A stretch of DNA of 64,000 nucleotides from Diplocloster modestus. Its GTDB lineage: Bacteria; Bacillota; Clostridia; Lachnospirales; Lachnospiraceae. The notes below the pieces were generated by a model, which ran no database searches, was not told where the DNA came from, and saw only the letters and a program-made list of their open reading frames with translations. The translations under genes were made by a program, and so were the position numbers. The stretch is taken from NCBI RefSeq assembly GCF_019042245.1, contig NZ_JAHQCX010000010.1, forward strand, positions 62,001-126,000, read 5' to 3'. This document shows, in pieces, positions 27,171 through 36,536 of the stretch (the stretch's first letter is position 1; every line of letters starts with the position of its first letter).

Positions 27171-27965
27171 CTAAACCACTTGAAACGGCTGGCAGACCGG
27201 CGCTTTTACGATCTCAACTGCCGGCATCTGTTCCCGCAGGAACCGTTCCATGTCCTCTATGAAAATATGTTCAATCCCGTAATGCCCGGCATCGATCACT
27301 GTCATTCCCTGGGAAACCGCGTCGATCCCCTCGTGATGATCAATATCTCCGGTAATCAATACCTCAACCTGCTCATTTAACGCAGCCTTGATCATACTCT
27401 TTCCGGATCCCGGAGCCACGGCCGCACAGGCCACTTCCCGGTTGAGGTCCCCGAATACTCTGACATTGGGCAGTCTGAACACTTCTTTAACATATGCGCA
27501 GCATTCCCGCACCGTCATTTTCCGCGGAAGAGTGCCGATCCGGCCAAAGCCCTGGCTCTCCCTGGACGCGCGGTTGATCTCACAGAATACCGGTTCCAGG
27601 ACCCTGCACCCGGTCAGCTTCAGATATGCCGCGGCAAGCTCTGCCATACCGCATACATCATAATTCGTGTGCATCGCGTAATAAGACAGGTCCGCCTGGA
27701 TCATGCGGATAATCCGCCGTCCGATAAAATCCTCCGTATTCACCTTTCGTATGGGGGAAAATATCATGGGATGATGGGTGATCAGCAGATCTGCCTTTGC
27801 AGCCACTGCCGCGTCTATAACAGACTCCGTGGCGTCCAGGCCGAGATAGATCCTATCCGCCTCTTTCTCGTAACTTCCGACCAGAAGCCCAGGGTTATCC
27901 CATTCACAGGCATACGCAACCGGATATCTGGCTTCAATCCGTTCACAGATTTCTTTACATTTCAT
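27171..27965 (-). CDS. Nif3-like dinuclear metal centre protein
   Basis: A 264-residue member of the Nif3/YbgI/YqfO family with a dinuclear metal site. Visible ligands are LITHHPMIF, the AMHTNYD motif with DVCG after it, and the C-terminal GDIDHHEGIDA plus DAGHYGIEH. Biochemical role unsettled (a GTP cyclohydrolase I-type metal-binding fold). It lies immediately after trmK, an arrangement conserved in many Firmicutes and linked to tRNA or cell-wall housekeeping clusters. Confidence 0.9.
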   Translation of the reverse strand: MKCKEICERIEARYPVAYACEWDNPGLLVGSYEKEADRIYLGLDATESVIDAAVAAKADLLITHHPMIFSPIRKVNTEDFIGRRIIRMIQADLSYYAMHTNYDVCGMAELAAAYLKLTGCRVLEPVFCEINRASRESQGFGRIGTLPRKMTVRECCAYVKEVFRLPNVRVFGDLNREVACAAVAPGSGKSMIKAALNEQVEVLITGDIDHHEGIDAVSQGMTVIDAGHYGIEHIFIEDMERFLREQMPAVEIVKAPVCQPFQVV

Positions 27966-27990
27966 AGGGTTTTCCTCTTACCTCATATTT

Positions 27991-28686
27991 CTATCCAAAT
28001 ACAGCCAGTGCTTCCCGCACCAAAGAGAGCTCCTGCTCCACTTCCTGAAGCCGTCTCTCTATTCCCTGCCGCTTAAGCTTCAGGCTCAGCTCCTCATACA
28101 TCTTTTGTTCTTTCAGAAGATAAGCGTGCAGGACCGGATGCCTGTCGCGCAGCAGGCAGGGGCCGTATTGAAACCCTGCCGTACAGTATATGCCGTCCGC
28201 CTGGTCTATATTTCCTCTGACTGCTTTCATCATGGGATAATATTTGCCATCCTCCAGAACCATATCTTCCTGCACAATGTGAAATCCCTCGCTGTACACA
28301 AATCTGCGCACCGCTTCGATCTCCGACTGGGGCTGCAGAATCCATTCCCCCATGGCCTGGGCCACTGTTCGGCTCTGGGTGAGTATACGTATCGTAAGGG
28401 GGCCGCCCATGCCTGCGATGACACACGCATCCGCCTCCCCCTCTTTTATCTCTTTTAATCCATCTGACAAACGGGTTTTTATGTAATCCGTAAGCTGATG
28501 CATCCGGATATGCTCGTCTGCCCGTCGAAGCGGCCCGGCGTTCACGTCCAGCGCAATCGCCCGTGGAATCACTCCCCGCTCCACCAGTTCGATGGGGATG
28601 TATCCATGATCCGTACCGACATCCGCCAGTACGGTTCCGGGCGTTACCAGAGCGGCAACCGCCGATAATCGTTTTGACAACTGCAT
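27991..28686 (-). CDS. trmK: tRNA (adenine(22)-N1)-methyltransferase TrmK
   Basis: SAM-dependent methyltransferase that modifies A22 of tRNA. The 231-residue length is normal. The SAM-binding motif LADVGTDHGYIPI is at about residues 20-32, followed by ALDVNAGPL and CVIAGMGGPL. It lies between rpoD and the Nif3-like gene, the usual Firmicute order. The C-terminal ~60 residues form a coiled-coil (Glu/Arg/Leu-rich), as in YqfN. Confidence 0.93.
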   Translation of the reverse strand: MQLSKRLSAVAALVTPGTVLADVGTDHGYIPIELVERGVIPRAIALDVNAGPLRRADEHIRMHQLTDYIKTRLSDGLKEIKEGEADACVIAGMGGPLTIRILTQSRTVAQAMGEWILQPQSEIEAVRRFVYSEGFHIVQEDMVLEDGKYYPMMKAVRGNIDQADGIYCTAGFQYGPCLLRDRHPVLHAYLLKEQKMYEELSLKLKRQGIERRLQEVEQELSLVREALAVFG

Positions 28687-28696
28687 GAGTCCGCTC

Positions 28697-29794
28697 CTAG
28701 TCCAGATAATCTTTCAGCTTACGGCTGCGGCTGGGATGACGCAGTTTCCTGAGCGCTTTGGCTTCGATCTGCCGGATACGCTCCCTGGTCACATTGAACT
28801 CCTTGCCCACTTCCTCTAACGTTCTGGCCCGTCCGTCGTCCAGACCGAAACGAAGCCTTAACACCTTCTGCTCTCTCTCCGTAAGGGTTCCCAGCACCTC
28901 TACCAGCTGCTCTTTCAGCAGCGTAAACGCCGCGGCATCCGCCGGTACCGGTACATTATCATCCTGGATAAAATCGCCCAGATGGCTGTCCTCTTCCTCT
29001 CCGATGGGTGTTTCCAGGGATACCGGTTCCTGGGAAATCTTTAAGATCTCACGCACACGCTCCACCGGCATGTTCATCTCTTCGGCGATCTCTTCCGGGG
29101 TAGGTTCCCGTCCCAGTTCCTGCAAAAGCTGTCTGGAGACCCGGATCAGTTTGTTGATCGTCTCTACCATATGCACCGGGATACGAATGGTTCTGGCCTG
29201 GTCCGCGATGGCTCTTGTGATGGCCTGGCGGATCCACCAGGTCGCGTAGGTGCTGAACTTGTACCCTTTCCGGTAATCGAATTTTTCCACAGCCTTAATC
29301 AGACCTAAGTTTCCTTCCTGGATCAGGTCCAGGAACAGCATCCCGCGGCCCACATAGCGCTTCGCTATACTGACCACCAGACGTAAGTTGGCTTCGGCCA
29401 GGCGCTTCTTCGCGTCCTCATCCCCAATCTCCATCTTCTTCGCCAGTTCAATCTCTTCTTCCGCGCTTAAAAGGGGAACCTTACCGATCTCTTTTAAATA
29501 CATACGCACCGGGTCCTCAATGCTGACGCCGTCGGGAACGGTCAGGTCGATGTCTTCTACTTCCACCTCGTCCTCTTCATCCAGAATGATATCGTCATCG
29601 TCCTCTGTGATGCGCAGTACATCAATGTTGTTGGCCTCCAGGAAATCCAGGATCTTATCGAACTGATCCGCATCCAGTTCCAAATCCCGGAAAAAATCAT
29701 TGATCTCCTGATATTCCAGCACATTCTTTTTCTTTTTGGCAATCGCCAGCAGTTCCTGCAGGCGTTCTGAGAACTTCGCCATATTTTCTTCCAT
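28697..29794 (-). CDS. rpoD: RNA polymerase primary sigma factor RpoD (SigA)
   Basis: Housekeeping sigma factor, 365 residues, the short Gram-positive form. Region 1.1 is followed by an acidic linker ([17 protein letters not shown]), region 1.2 ([17 protein letters not shown]), region 2 ([33 protein letters not shown]), region 3 and region 4 with the -35 recognising helix ([18 protein letters not shown]). It lies in the conserved dnaG-rpoD order. Confidence 0.97.
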   Translation of the reverse strand: MEENMAKFSERLQELLAIAKKKKNVLEYQEINDFFRDLELDADQFDKILDFLEANNIDVLRITEDDDDIILDEEDEVEVEDIDLTVPDGVSIEDPVRMYLKEIGKVPLLSAEEEIELAKKMEIGDEDAKKRLAEANLRLVVSIAKRYVGRGMLFLDLIQEGNLGLIKAVEKFDYRKGYKFSTYATWWIRQAITRAIADQARTIRIPVHMVETINKLIRVSRQLLQELGREPTPEEIAEEMNMPVERVREILKISQEPVSLETPIGEEEDSHLGDFIQDDNVPVPADAAAFTLLKEQLVEVLGTLTEREQKVLRLRFGLDDGRARTLEEVGKEFNVTRERIRQIEAKALRKLRHPSRSRKLKDYLD

Positions 29795-29833
29795 TTTAGT
29801 TCCATCCTTCCATAGCTTGTTAGTATTTTATCC

Positions 29834-31609
29834 TTAATCCCAGGAAATATGCAGTTTCTCCATGCGTTCCAGCATCCGCTTATCCTCAATGATCCTCTGA
29901 AGACCCGCGATATCCGTCAGATCCATGTGATCGGAACGGTTTTCGATGCTGTTACGCTTAATCCGGCACAGGGTTTCTTTCAGCGCTTTTTCTTTTTCTT
30001 CTTTTGTCTCCACATCTTTTAGCGTGGCATTAAACAGGGCGGCCACTTCCCGCTGTTCCTCGGGATCTTCAAACCGGTTGATGATCTGGGCGGGCTTTAG
30101 TTCCCCGCTCTCAAACTGGGCAAACAAAAGCTGCGCCACCGTCCGGTGCAGGGAATAGGTGAAATCCTCTGCGCCGACGTAGTCTTTCACCGTCCCAAAC
30201 AGCCCGGGATCCTCGATCAGCCAGGTCAGAAGCAGTTTCTCCGAGGTGGACATGCCGCTTTCCTTACCCTTCGCTCTATCCGCCGTCTGCCTGGGGCGTT
30301 CCCTGGGCTTTACCGCCGATTTGCTTAATCCCATCTGGTTCACCAGCCTGCGCAGGTTCTCGTAGCCGACAGGATATTTTTTTGCCACCGCTTCTATATA
30401 GTTATTTCTTTCGATTTCTTCTGAAAATTCCAGCAGCTTCTCAGCTGCCGCCCGGTAAAATGCGGTCTTTCCCTCCGGGCTGTCCATATCATACTCATTC
30501 TCCATGACAGAAAGCTCGAACATAAAGCTGTTCTGCGCCTGGTCTATCCGCTCCTGAAAAGCTTCCGGCCCCAGATTCTTCATAAATTCATCCGGGTCTT
30601 TGTAGGGCCTCAAATTCAGGACCTTAGCTGTCAGTCCCGCTTCCTTTAACATCGGGATCGCCCGCATGGCAGCTTTGACTCCCGCGCCGTCACTGTCATA
30701 GACCAGCAGCACTTGCTGCGTATAGCGCTTCAAAAGGCTGGCATGCTGTGTGGTCAGCGCGGTTCCCAGGGAAGCCACCGCATTGGTAAACCCCGCCTGG
30801 TGCATGGCGATCACATCCATATATCCCTCGCAGATCAGCAGACTTGGCTTTCTGCTGGACTTGGCGATATCCAGTCCGTAGAGATTCCGGCTCTTATCAA
30901 AAATTCTGGTCTCCGGCGAATTCAGGTACTTGGGCTTCGCGTCCCCCATAACCCGGCCGCCGAAACCGATGACCCGATGGTTGACATCCATGATCGGAAA
31001 CATGACCCGGTTCCAGAACTTATCGTGGGGCCCCTGCTTCTCATCGTAGGTCACCAGTCCGGATTCTTTCAGCTGTCCGTCGCTGTACCCCTTCTTTTTC
31101 AGATAGCGGTACAGATCATCCCGGTACATGGTGGAATATCCCAGGCCGAATCTGCGGATGGTCTCCTCCGTAAGCGCCCGCCCGGTCAGATAGTCGTGAG
31201 CGGCCTGTCCGCCTTTTTGGGACAGCTGGTAATAATAATACCTGGCTGCCTCTTTGTTGATCTCCAGGAGGGCGGTCCTCAAATCATTCTGTTTCTTCGC
31301 CTCGGGGGAGTATTCCTCCTGAGGCAGATCCACTCCTGCCCGCTGCGCCAGCACCCGCAGCGCTTCCGGGAACGTATAATTTTCATATTCCATTAAAAAA
31401 GTAAATACATTTCCTCCCGCTCCACAGCCAAAACAGTAATACATCTGTTTGGACGGGGTCACGGAAAAGGAAGGTGACTTCTCGTTGTGAAAAGGACACA
31501 GCCCGAAATAGGTGCTGCCTCTTCGCTGCAATTTCACATATCCGGAAATGACATCCACGATATCATTTTTCATCCGCACCTCTTCGATCAATTCATCTGA
31601 AAAATACAT
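29834..31609 (-). CDS. dnaG: DNA primase
   Basis: Synthesises RNA primers for replication, 591 residues. The N-terminal zinc motif is CPFHNEKSPSF ... YYCFGCGAGG. The TOPRIM core shows LLICEGYMDVIAM and VYDSDGAGVKAA. The C-terminal helicase-binding part is helical. It sits between dgt (1-bp gap) and rpoD, as in the macromolecular synthesis operon of Firmicutes. Confidence 0.97.
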   Translation of the reverse strand: MYFSDELIEEVRMKNDIVDVISGYVKLQRRGSTYFGLCPFHNEKSPSFSVTPSKQMYYCFGCGAGGNVFTFLMEYENYTFPEALRVLAQRAGVDLPQEEYSPEAKKQNDLRTALLEINKEAARYYYYQLSQKGGQAAHDYLTGRALTEETIRRFGLGYSTMYRDDLYRYLKKKGYSDGQLKESGLVTYDEKQGPHDKFWNRVMFPIMDVNHRVIGFGGRVMGDAKPKYLNSPETRIFDKSRNLYGLDIAKSSRKPSLLICEGYMDVIAMHQAGFTNAVASLGTALTTQHASLLKRYTQQVLLVYDSDGAGVKAAMRAIPMLKEAGLTAKVLNLRPYKDPDEFMKNLGPEAFQERIDQAQNSFMFELSVMENEYDMDSPEGKTAFYRAAAEKLLEFSEEIERNNYIEAVAKKYPVGYENLRRLVNQMGLSKSAVKPRERPRQTADRAKGKESGMSTSEKLLLTWLIEDPGLFGTVKDYVGAEDFTYSLHRTVAQLLFAQFESGELKPAQIINRFEDPEEQREVAALFNATLKDVETKEEKEKALKETLCRIKRNSIENRSDHMDLTDIAGLQRIIEDKRMLERMEKLHISWD

Positions 31610-32629
31610 CTAATACACCTGCCAGGAACTGGGAATATAAAATTCGGTAAACTTCGCGATCGCGAACTGATCTGTCATCCCAGCAATATAGTCACACACC
31701 ACCCGATCCAGCCCGCACTGTGCGCTCAACATCTTCGTGAACTGCTCCGGCAGCAAATCCGGGTGTTCCATATAATACATAAACAGGCCCTCTAACATAT
31801 TGACGGCCTTCTTTTCTTCTCCTTTGGCCCGCGGGTTTGTATACACGTGGGTAAACATAAACTGGCGAAGCTCCTTCATCGCCTTTTCCACTTCGGGCGA
31901 CATGCGGATATCCGGGATATCTTCGCTGTTTATAATCATATCGTGAATCAGCGTATTCAGACGCTCCCTGGTCGTAAATCCCAGGGTCTTCCGATATTCC
32001 AGGGGAATATCCTCCTCGGTAAGTATCCCGCCCCGGATGGCATCGTCAATATCATGATTAATATAGGCGATCTTATCCGAGAGTCTCACTACTTTTCCTT
32101 CCAGCGTATGGGGACTGCCGGCCGTGCGGTGGTTCAATATCCCGTCCCTGACCTCCACAGTCAGATTCAGGCCAACTCCCTGCTTCTCCAGCACTTCCAC
32201 GATCCTCACGCTCTGTTCAAAATGGGTAAAGCCGCTGCTGCACAGCCGGTCCAGCACCGATTCCCCCACATGGCCGAAGGGCGTATGCCCCAGATCATGT
32301 CCCAGCGCCACCGCTTCCGTCAGATCCTCATTCAGGCGCAGCGCCTTGGCGATGGTTCTGGCGATCTGCGACACCTCCAGCGTATGGGTCAGGCGCGTCC
32401 GGTAGTGATCTCCCTGGGGAGTCAGAAAGACCTGGGTTTTATGCTTCAGCCTCCGAAATGATTTGCAATGCAGAATCCGGTCCCGGTCCCGCTGATATAC
32501 GGGCCTTATGTCACAGGGAGGTTCTTCCCTGTCCCGCCCTTTGGAATTCCTGCTCAAAGAGGCATAGGGGCTCAAAAACTCCGTTTCCCATTGTTCCATT
32601 TTCTCACGTATCGTCAAGCGTAACACCAT
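31610..32629 (-). CDS. dgt: dGTPase-like HD-domain deoxynucleotide triphosphohydrolase
   Basis: Hydrolyses dNTPs to nucleosides and triphosphate. The 339 residues contain the HD-domain metal motifs RTRLTHTLEV, GHDLGHTPFGH and INHDIDD. The C-terminal part has the antiviral-type extension. The start is uncertain: the ATG at 32629 has its AAAGG directly adjacent, and a TTG or the ATG at codon 11 (32599) are alternatives. The gene abuts dnaG. It follows a ~1-kb intergenic region with two large palindromes. Confidence 0.9.
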   Translation of the reverse strand: MVLRLTIREKMEQWETEFLSPYASLSRNSKGRDREEPPCDIRPVYQRDRDRILHCKSFRRLKHKTQVFLTPQGDHYRTRLTHTLEVSQIARTIAKALRLNEDLTEAVALGHDLGHTPFGHVGESVLDRLCSSGFTHFEQSVRIVEVLEKQGVGLNLTVEVRDGILNHRTAGSPHTLEGKVVRLSDKIAYINHDIDDAIRGGILTEEDIPLEYRKTLGFTTRERLNTLIHDMIINSEDIPDIRMSPEVEKAMKELRQFMFTHVYTNPRAKGEEKKAVNMLEGLFMYYMEHPDLLPEQFTKMLSAQCGLDRVVCDYIAGMTDQFAIAKFTEFYIPSSWQVY

Positions 32630-32739
32630 CCTTTGGATTTCCGCACCGATAAACTATTCCCTAATAGATATATTCTGCAAAAATCTTCAAAATCCTTTTT
32701 TTGTTTGTAAAAATTTTGGATTTAATTTTGGAAAGGGAC

Positions 32740-33018
32740 GGAGCGTGCCGGGACGGGGACTGGATGGGGGCGGGGGGCTTTCGTTACGGGCGTCAGATCG
32801 CTTCGGCCAGGCCTAAGAACGGGTAGCTCCGATGTTGGGAGAACCTCTTATTGGCAGGGTCTGGAACAAACTCGCCAAATAACGGCTCGGACAGTGTTCC
32901 AGGCCCTGCGAGGTTCTCCCAGCATCTGCGCAACCCGTTCTAAGACCTGGCCTCAAGCGATCTGACGCCCGTAACGAAAGTCCCCCGCCCCCATCCAGTC
33001 CCCGCCCCGGCACGCTCC
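32740..33018. repeat. Long intergenic palindrome, copy C of the covarying hairpin family
   Basis: A 279-bp palindrome in the same orientation as copy A. The outer ~64 bp arms match each other with two differences but are unrelated to the arms of copies A and D. The core keeps CTTCGGCC/GGCCTCAAG, CTCCGA/TCTGCG, the TTATTG insert and the AAACTCGCC...CGGCTCGGACAG loop. The inner helix reads TGTTGGGAG/CTCCCAGCA here against TGGAGGGAG/CTCCCTCCA in A, a paired change with one G-T wobble. It lies about 110 bp before the dgt start. Confidence 0.85.
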
Positions 33019-33327
33019 TGTTTGGTGATTGACAGAGAATAACGGCGACGGTCCAGAATTAGGCTGGATTCTTCTGGGTAAAAGATACTGTTTAGGCTGT
33101 TTCAGACGGCGTTCTATCTTCCATCCGCCGATACAGTTCCTAAAAAACCTCTAATTTTACATCCGGAAAAAAGTCCAGATAACTAACTTATTTAGATTCC
33201 TTTATCCTTGTCAGAAAATCAGACAAACTCAATGATTGCTATAATTTATCAAACAAATTCTATGCAAGGAAAAAATCCATCTACAAGCTCATCCCACTGA
33301 ACATGGCAGCCGGCCCTTACCAAAGCA
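33019..33327. other. Spacer between palindromes C and D, no gene seen
   Basis: About 309 bases between the two long palindromes. I see no open reading frame with a credible start, no RNA gene and no clear terminator. A small hairpin (ATCCGG...CCAGAT near 33159-33181) is present. AT content rises toward the D side. It may hold the dgt promoter, but I cannot define it. Confidence 0.4.
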
Positions 33328-33608
33328 GGGGGAGAGAGGAGGTGCGGAGCCTGCGCGGACGGGGCGGCAAACAGCGGGGAGCCAAATCGCTTGAGGCCGG
33401 ACCTTAGAACGGGTTACGCAGAAGAGGACGAAACCTCGCAGGAGCCGGGGCACTGTTTGAGCCGTTTTATGGCGAGTTTGCCCCGGCTCCTGCGAATCAG
33501 AGGTTTCGTCCTCTTCGGAGTTATCCGTTCTTAGGTCCGGCCGAAGCGATTTGGCTCCCCGCTGTTTGCCGCCCCGCCCGCGCAGGTTCCGCGCCTTCTC
33601 TCTCCCCC
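33328..33608. repeat. Long intergenic palindrome, copy D (inverted relative to A and C)
   Basis: A 281-bp palindrome starting 15 bp after the adenine deaminase stop. Read on the minus strand it aligns with A and C through the core: AAATCGCTTCGGCC, CCTAAGAACGG, CTCCGA, the AACTCGCC...CGGCTCAAACAG loop, TCTGCG and CCCGTTCTAAGG. The helices differ with both sides changed (AGAGGACGA/TCGTCCTCT; GAGCCGGGGC/GCCCCGGCTC). The outer arms, with a few mismatches, are unrelated to those of A and C. With copy C it forms an inverted pair 309 bp apart. Confidence 0.85.
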
Positions 33609-33622
33609 GGCCCCCGGCCCCC

Positions 33623-35425
33623 CTATTCTTTCACAATCAGCGGAGCAAACTGGAACGTCGTACAGTCCACTAATCCCCTGTTCGTCAGCCTCAGTTCCGG
33701 CAGGCAGGCAAGCGGGATTAACGCCATCGTCATAAAGGGGGAAGGCATCTGGCAGCCGATTGTTTTCCAGGCTTCTTCCAGTTCGGCTACAAGCGCTGCC
33801 ACCTCTTCCACCGGTTTGTCGTTCATCAGCCCGGCGATCGGAAGCGGGGTGCAGCCCAGGACTTTTCCGTTCTGTACGGCGGTCATGCCTCCTCCGCACC
33901 GGATCAGTGTGTTGGCGGCCAGGGCCATGTCTTCGTCGTTGGTGCCGACCACTAACAGGTTATGGGCATCGTGGGCTACCGTGCTGGCCATGGCTCCGCA
34001 TTGGATGCCAAAGCCTTTGACGAACCCGGCTCCGAATTTACCGGTCTCGTGGTGGCGTTCGAATACGAAGGTCTTCAGGATATCCTGTGTGGTATCACTT
34101 TCCAGCTTTCCATCTGTCACCGGCAGTTTTACATGGCGCTCGTAATCTCCTACTCTGGCCGGGATGACTTCGATCACGCGGACGGTGACGCTGTCCTGAT
34201 CTGTGTCAGCCTGAATCCGGAAGCTTTCCGGGGTGATTTCGTCCCGGACATGCATGGAATGCTGTGCCCAGTCGGGATAGGTGTAGGGCGGGATCGGCAC
34301 GCACATCTGGCCGTTTTGTGCTGCCACGCTGCCGTCGATTAACACACGGGTTACTTCCATGTGCTCCAGGTCTTTTAAGAATACGATATCGGCACATTTT
34401 CCAGGAGTGATGCTGCCCAGCTCATGATCCATCTGGTAGCACTGGGCTGTATTGATCGTCACCATCTGTATCGCGGTGATGGGGTCAATGCCTTCTTCCA
34501 GGGCACGGCGCAGCAGGTAGTCCAGATGTCCCTGTGAGGTCAGGGTATGGGGATGTGTGTCGTCGGAGATCAGGCAGACAAAGCGGGTGTCCACTTTGTG
34601 CTGTGTGATGGCTTTGGACACTTCGTGGAGATCGTGCCAGGCGCTTCCCTCTCTTAATTGGGCGTACATGCCCAGCCGCATCTTAGCCAGGGCATCTTCG
34701 GCACGGGTGGACTCGTGGCAGCAACGGATTCCGCTGGCTATGTAGGCGTTCAGTCCCGGACCGGTTTCCGGCATGGAGTAGTGTCCGGTCACTGTTTTTC
34801 CTGCTTTGAGGGTTTCCCCCACGATGCCGTGGGCGTGATCGGTTCCGGAGAGGATACCCGGGAAGTTCATCATTTCTCCCAATCCTACGATGTGATCCCA
34901 CTCCATCGTCTTAGCTACATCTGAGGGACCTACGAAGCTGCCGGTGTCCTCAAAGCCGGGAACCGCCGGTACGCAGGACGGTGTTACAAACATGGTTTTC
35001 AGCGGCGTGCGCTTGGAATCTTCGATCATGCATTCAACACCCGGCAGCCCCAAGACATTACAGATCTCGTGAGGGTCCGGATAGATGCCCGTAGTCCCAT
35101 GGGGAACGACCGCGCGCGCGTATTCTCCGACACTCAGCATCGAGGATTCGATATGAATATGGCCGTCCAAAAATCCAGGGGCTATGTACTGGCCTTCGGC
35201 GTCAATCACCTCCGTCTGGGGCCCGATACAATGCTCCGCATCCCCCACTAAGGCAATGCGGCCTTTTGCGATGGCGACGCTGATATTTTCCTGAATTTCT
35301 GCAGTGCATACATTTACCAGTTTCGCGTTGATGATGACAATCTCGGCCGGAAGGCTTCCTCCCGCCACTGCCGCCAGGGTCTGGCCAGCCTCCCAGAGGG
35401 GAGTTTTACAAAAATGATTCTGCAT
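33623..35425 (-). CDS. ade: Adenine deaminase
   Basis: Deaminates adenine to hypoxanthine in purine salvage, 600 residues, normal length. Amidohydrolase metal motif GFLDGHIHIESSML at about residues 95-110, PHGTTGIYPDPHEI, the HYSMPETG segment, and SDDTHPHTL for the distal metal ligand. The C-terminal adenine_deaminase domain includes GNDED-like GTNDEDMALAAN. A GGAAAGGAG ribosome binding site precedes the ATG. It follows the esterase gene on the same strand by 47 bp; no purine riboswitch was seen ahead of it. Confidence 0.95.
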   Translation of the reverse strand: MQNHFCKTPLWEAGQTLAAVAGGSLPAEIVIINAKLVNVCTAEIQENISVAIAKGRIALVGDAEHCIGPQTEVIDAEGQYIAPGFLDGHIHIESSMLSVGEYARAVVPHGTTGIYPDPHEICNVLGLPGVECMIEDSKRTPLKTMFVTPSCVPAVPGFEDTGSFVGPSDVAKTMEWDHIVGLGEMMNFPGILSGTDHAHGIVGETLKAGKTVTGHYSMPETGPGLNAYIASGIRCCHESTRAEDALAKMRLGMYAQLREGSAWHDLHEVSKAITQHKVDTRFVCLISDDTHPHTLTSQGHLDYLLRRALEEGIDPITAIQMVTINTAQCYQMDHELGSITPGKCADIVFLKDLEHMEVTRVLIDGSVAAQNGQMCVPIPPYTYPDWAQHSMHVRDEITPESFRIQADTDQDSVTVRVIEVIPARVGDYERHVKLPVTDGKLESDTTQDILKTFVFERHHETGKFGAGFVKGFGIQCGAMASTVAHDAHNLLVVGTNDEDMALAANTLIRCGGGMTAVQNGKVLGCTPLPIAGLMNDKPVEEVAALVAELEEAWKTIGCQMPSPFMTMALIPLACLPELRLTNRGLVDCTTFQFAPLIVKE

Positions 35426-35472
35426 AGTGTGACTCCTTTCCTTTGTTGATATTTGTTATTATTTTCCCGTCT

Positions 35473-36369
35473 TTATCTGCAGATATCGAAAATGAATTCC
35501 GACATCTGGTCAATGGCATCGTAGGCGGCCTTAAAGGGCGCCATCTGGAAAACATGCCACATGCCTTTATAGAGATCCAGCCTTACCTGTACATGATATT
35601 TCTGCATCTGCCTTTGCAGATTCACGGAATCGGACAGCAGGATCTCATTGTTTCCCACCTGGATATAGGTGGGAGGAAAGCCTTCGAAGTCCGCGAATAA
35701 CGGAGAGATAAACGGATTCGTCAGCTCCTGGTCCACGGCGTAATCAAGGATCGCCTTGTCCAGATATTCTTCGGAGAGTATGGGGTCGATCTCCACCTTA
35801 CTTTGATGGGATTTTCCGCTTTTGGTCAGATCCGTCCATGGGGAGAACAGGATCAGGCCCCTCGGCAGGATACGGCCCTGTTCCTTTAATTTCAGCACCA
35901 GGGTCAGCGCCAGGTTTCCTCCGGCTGAGTCCCCGGCGACGATGACGTCCCGGGCTCCATATCCGAAGTGCATCAGATAGTCCCAGGCTTTTATGGCGTC
36001 CTGCAGAGCGCATGGAAACGGGGATTCCGGCGCCAGCCGGTAATCAAAGCTTAAGACATCCATGGACGTGGTGCAGGCCAGTTTGTTCGTGATGCTGCGG
36101 GCATATCGGAAGCTTCCGGTGTTGTAGCCGCCGCCATGACAGTATAGAATTACATATTTCTTAATATGGCGCCGGTCGACACTGACCCACTCGGCGGGAA
36201 TATGGTCGATTTCAAAGGTTTCATATTTCATTTCCTTGCTTTTTGTAAAAAGGCCGCTGAGATTTTCCTGGGATGCCCGCTGTTTTTCTATATCGTCACT
36301 CTCAACCAGGGTATGCATCCGTCTAATCGCTTTCATTAAATTTTGGTTTCTCTTTGTCGTCTTCTCCAT
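35473..36369 (-). CDS. Alpha/beta-hydrolase esterase of the HSL/acetyl-esterase type
   Basis: Cytoplasmic serine hydrolase of 298 residues from the ATG at 36369 (AGGAGG, 4 bases upstream; the frame continues 8 codons further but without a site). Oxyanion motif YCHGGGYNTGS, nucleophile elbow GDSAGGN, Asp in DPIL..., His in GMWHVFQ. No signal peptide. It is divergent from the acyltransferase gene at 36684, and the three-gene set (esterase, acyltransferase, zinc-ribbon membrane protein) recurs in Lachnospiraceae. This suggests a shared acyl-group substrate, but the substrate is unknown. Confidence 0.88.
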   Translation of the reverse strand: MEKTTKRNQNLMKAIRRMHTLVESDDIEKQRASQENLSGLFTKSKEMKYETFEIDHIPAEWVSVDRRHIKKYVILYCHGGGYNTGSFRYARSITNKLACTTSMDVLSFDYRLAPESPFPCALQDAIKAWDYLMHFGYGARDVIVAGDSAGGNLALTLVLKLKEQGRILPRGLILFSPWTDLTKSGKSHQSKVEIDPILSEEYLDKAILDYAVDQELTNPFISPLFADFEGFPPTYIQVGNNEILLSDSVNLQRQMQKYHVQVRLDLYKGMWHVFQMAPFKAAYDAIDQMSEFIFDICR

Positions 36370-36423
36370 GGTTCCTCCTGCTAAGCTGCTCACTCGAACT
36401 TTGCCCGGAAATTATTACTTTTT

Positions 36424-36536
36424 TTATAGCTATGAGCACTTAGCGGCTGTTCTTTAGCCGCTTACGTGCGATGCATGAAAAATAGTCAGCGAGGTTTTTT
36501 CGAGCGCTACTATTTTTTATAGCTATGAGTACTTAG
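36424..36536. repeat. Short palindromic repeat family, copy 1
   Basis: Unit: TATAGCTATGAGCACTTA, a variable hairpin (AGCGGCT-GTTCTTT-AGCCGCT), TACGTGCGATGCATG, then AAAAATAGTCAGCG facing CGCTACTATTTTT, followed by the start of a second unit (TATAGCTATGAGTACTTA). The same unit occurs at 54965-55096, where the variable stem is AATGCCC/GGGCATT, so both sides changed together. It lies between the divergent esterase and acyltransferase genes. Both strands could form a terminator-like hairpin. Confidence 0.7.

Noticed and set aside
32813..33013. Short minus-strand frame within palindrome C (and its relative within palindrome A at 2478-2744)
   Set aside because: The two similar frames both lie inside the conserved palindrome core. 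The changes between copies fit base pairing rather than protein conservation, and no ribosome binding site is present.
2511..33608. Palindromes A, C and D as integron attC sites or insertion-sequence ends
   Set aside because: No integrase or transposase gene lies near them, the R-box pattern of attC sites is absent, and the outer ends differ between copies, unlike terminal inverted repeats.
35426..35472. Purine riboswitch ahead of adenine deaminase
   Set aside because: Only 47 bases separate the gene from the esterase stop and none of the purine aptamer core is present.
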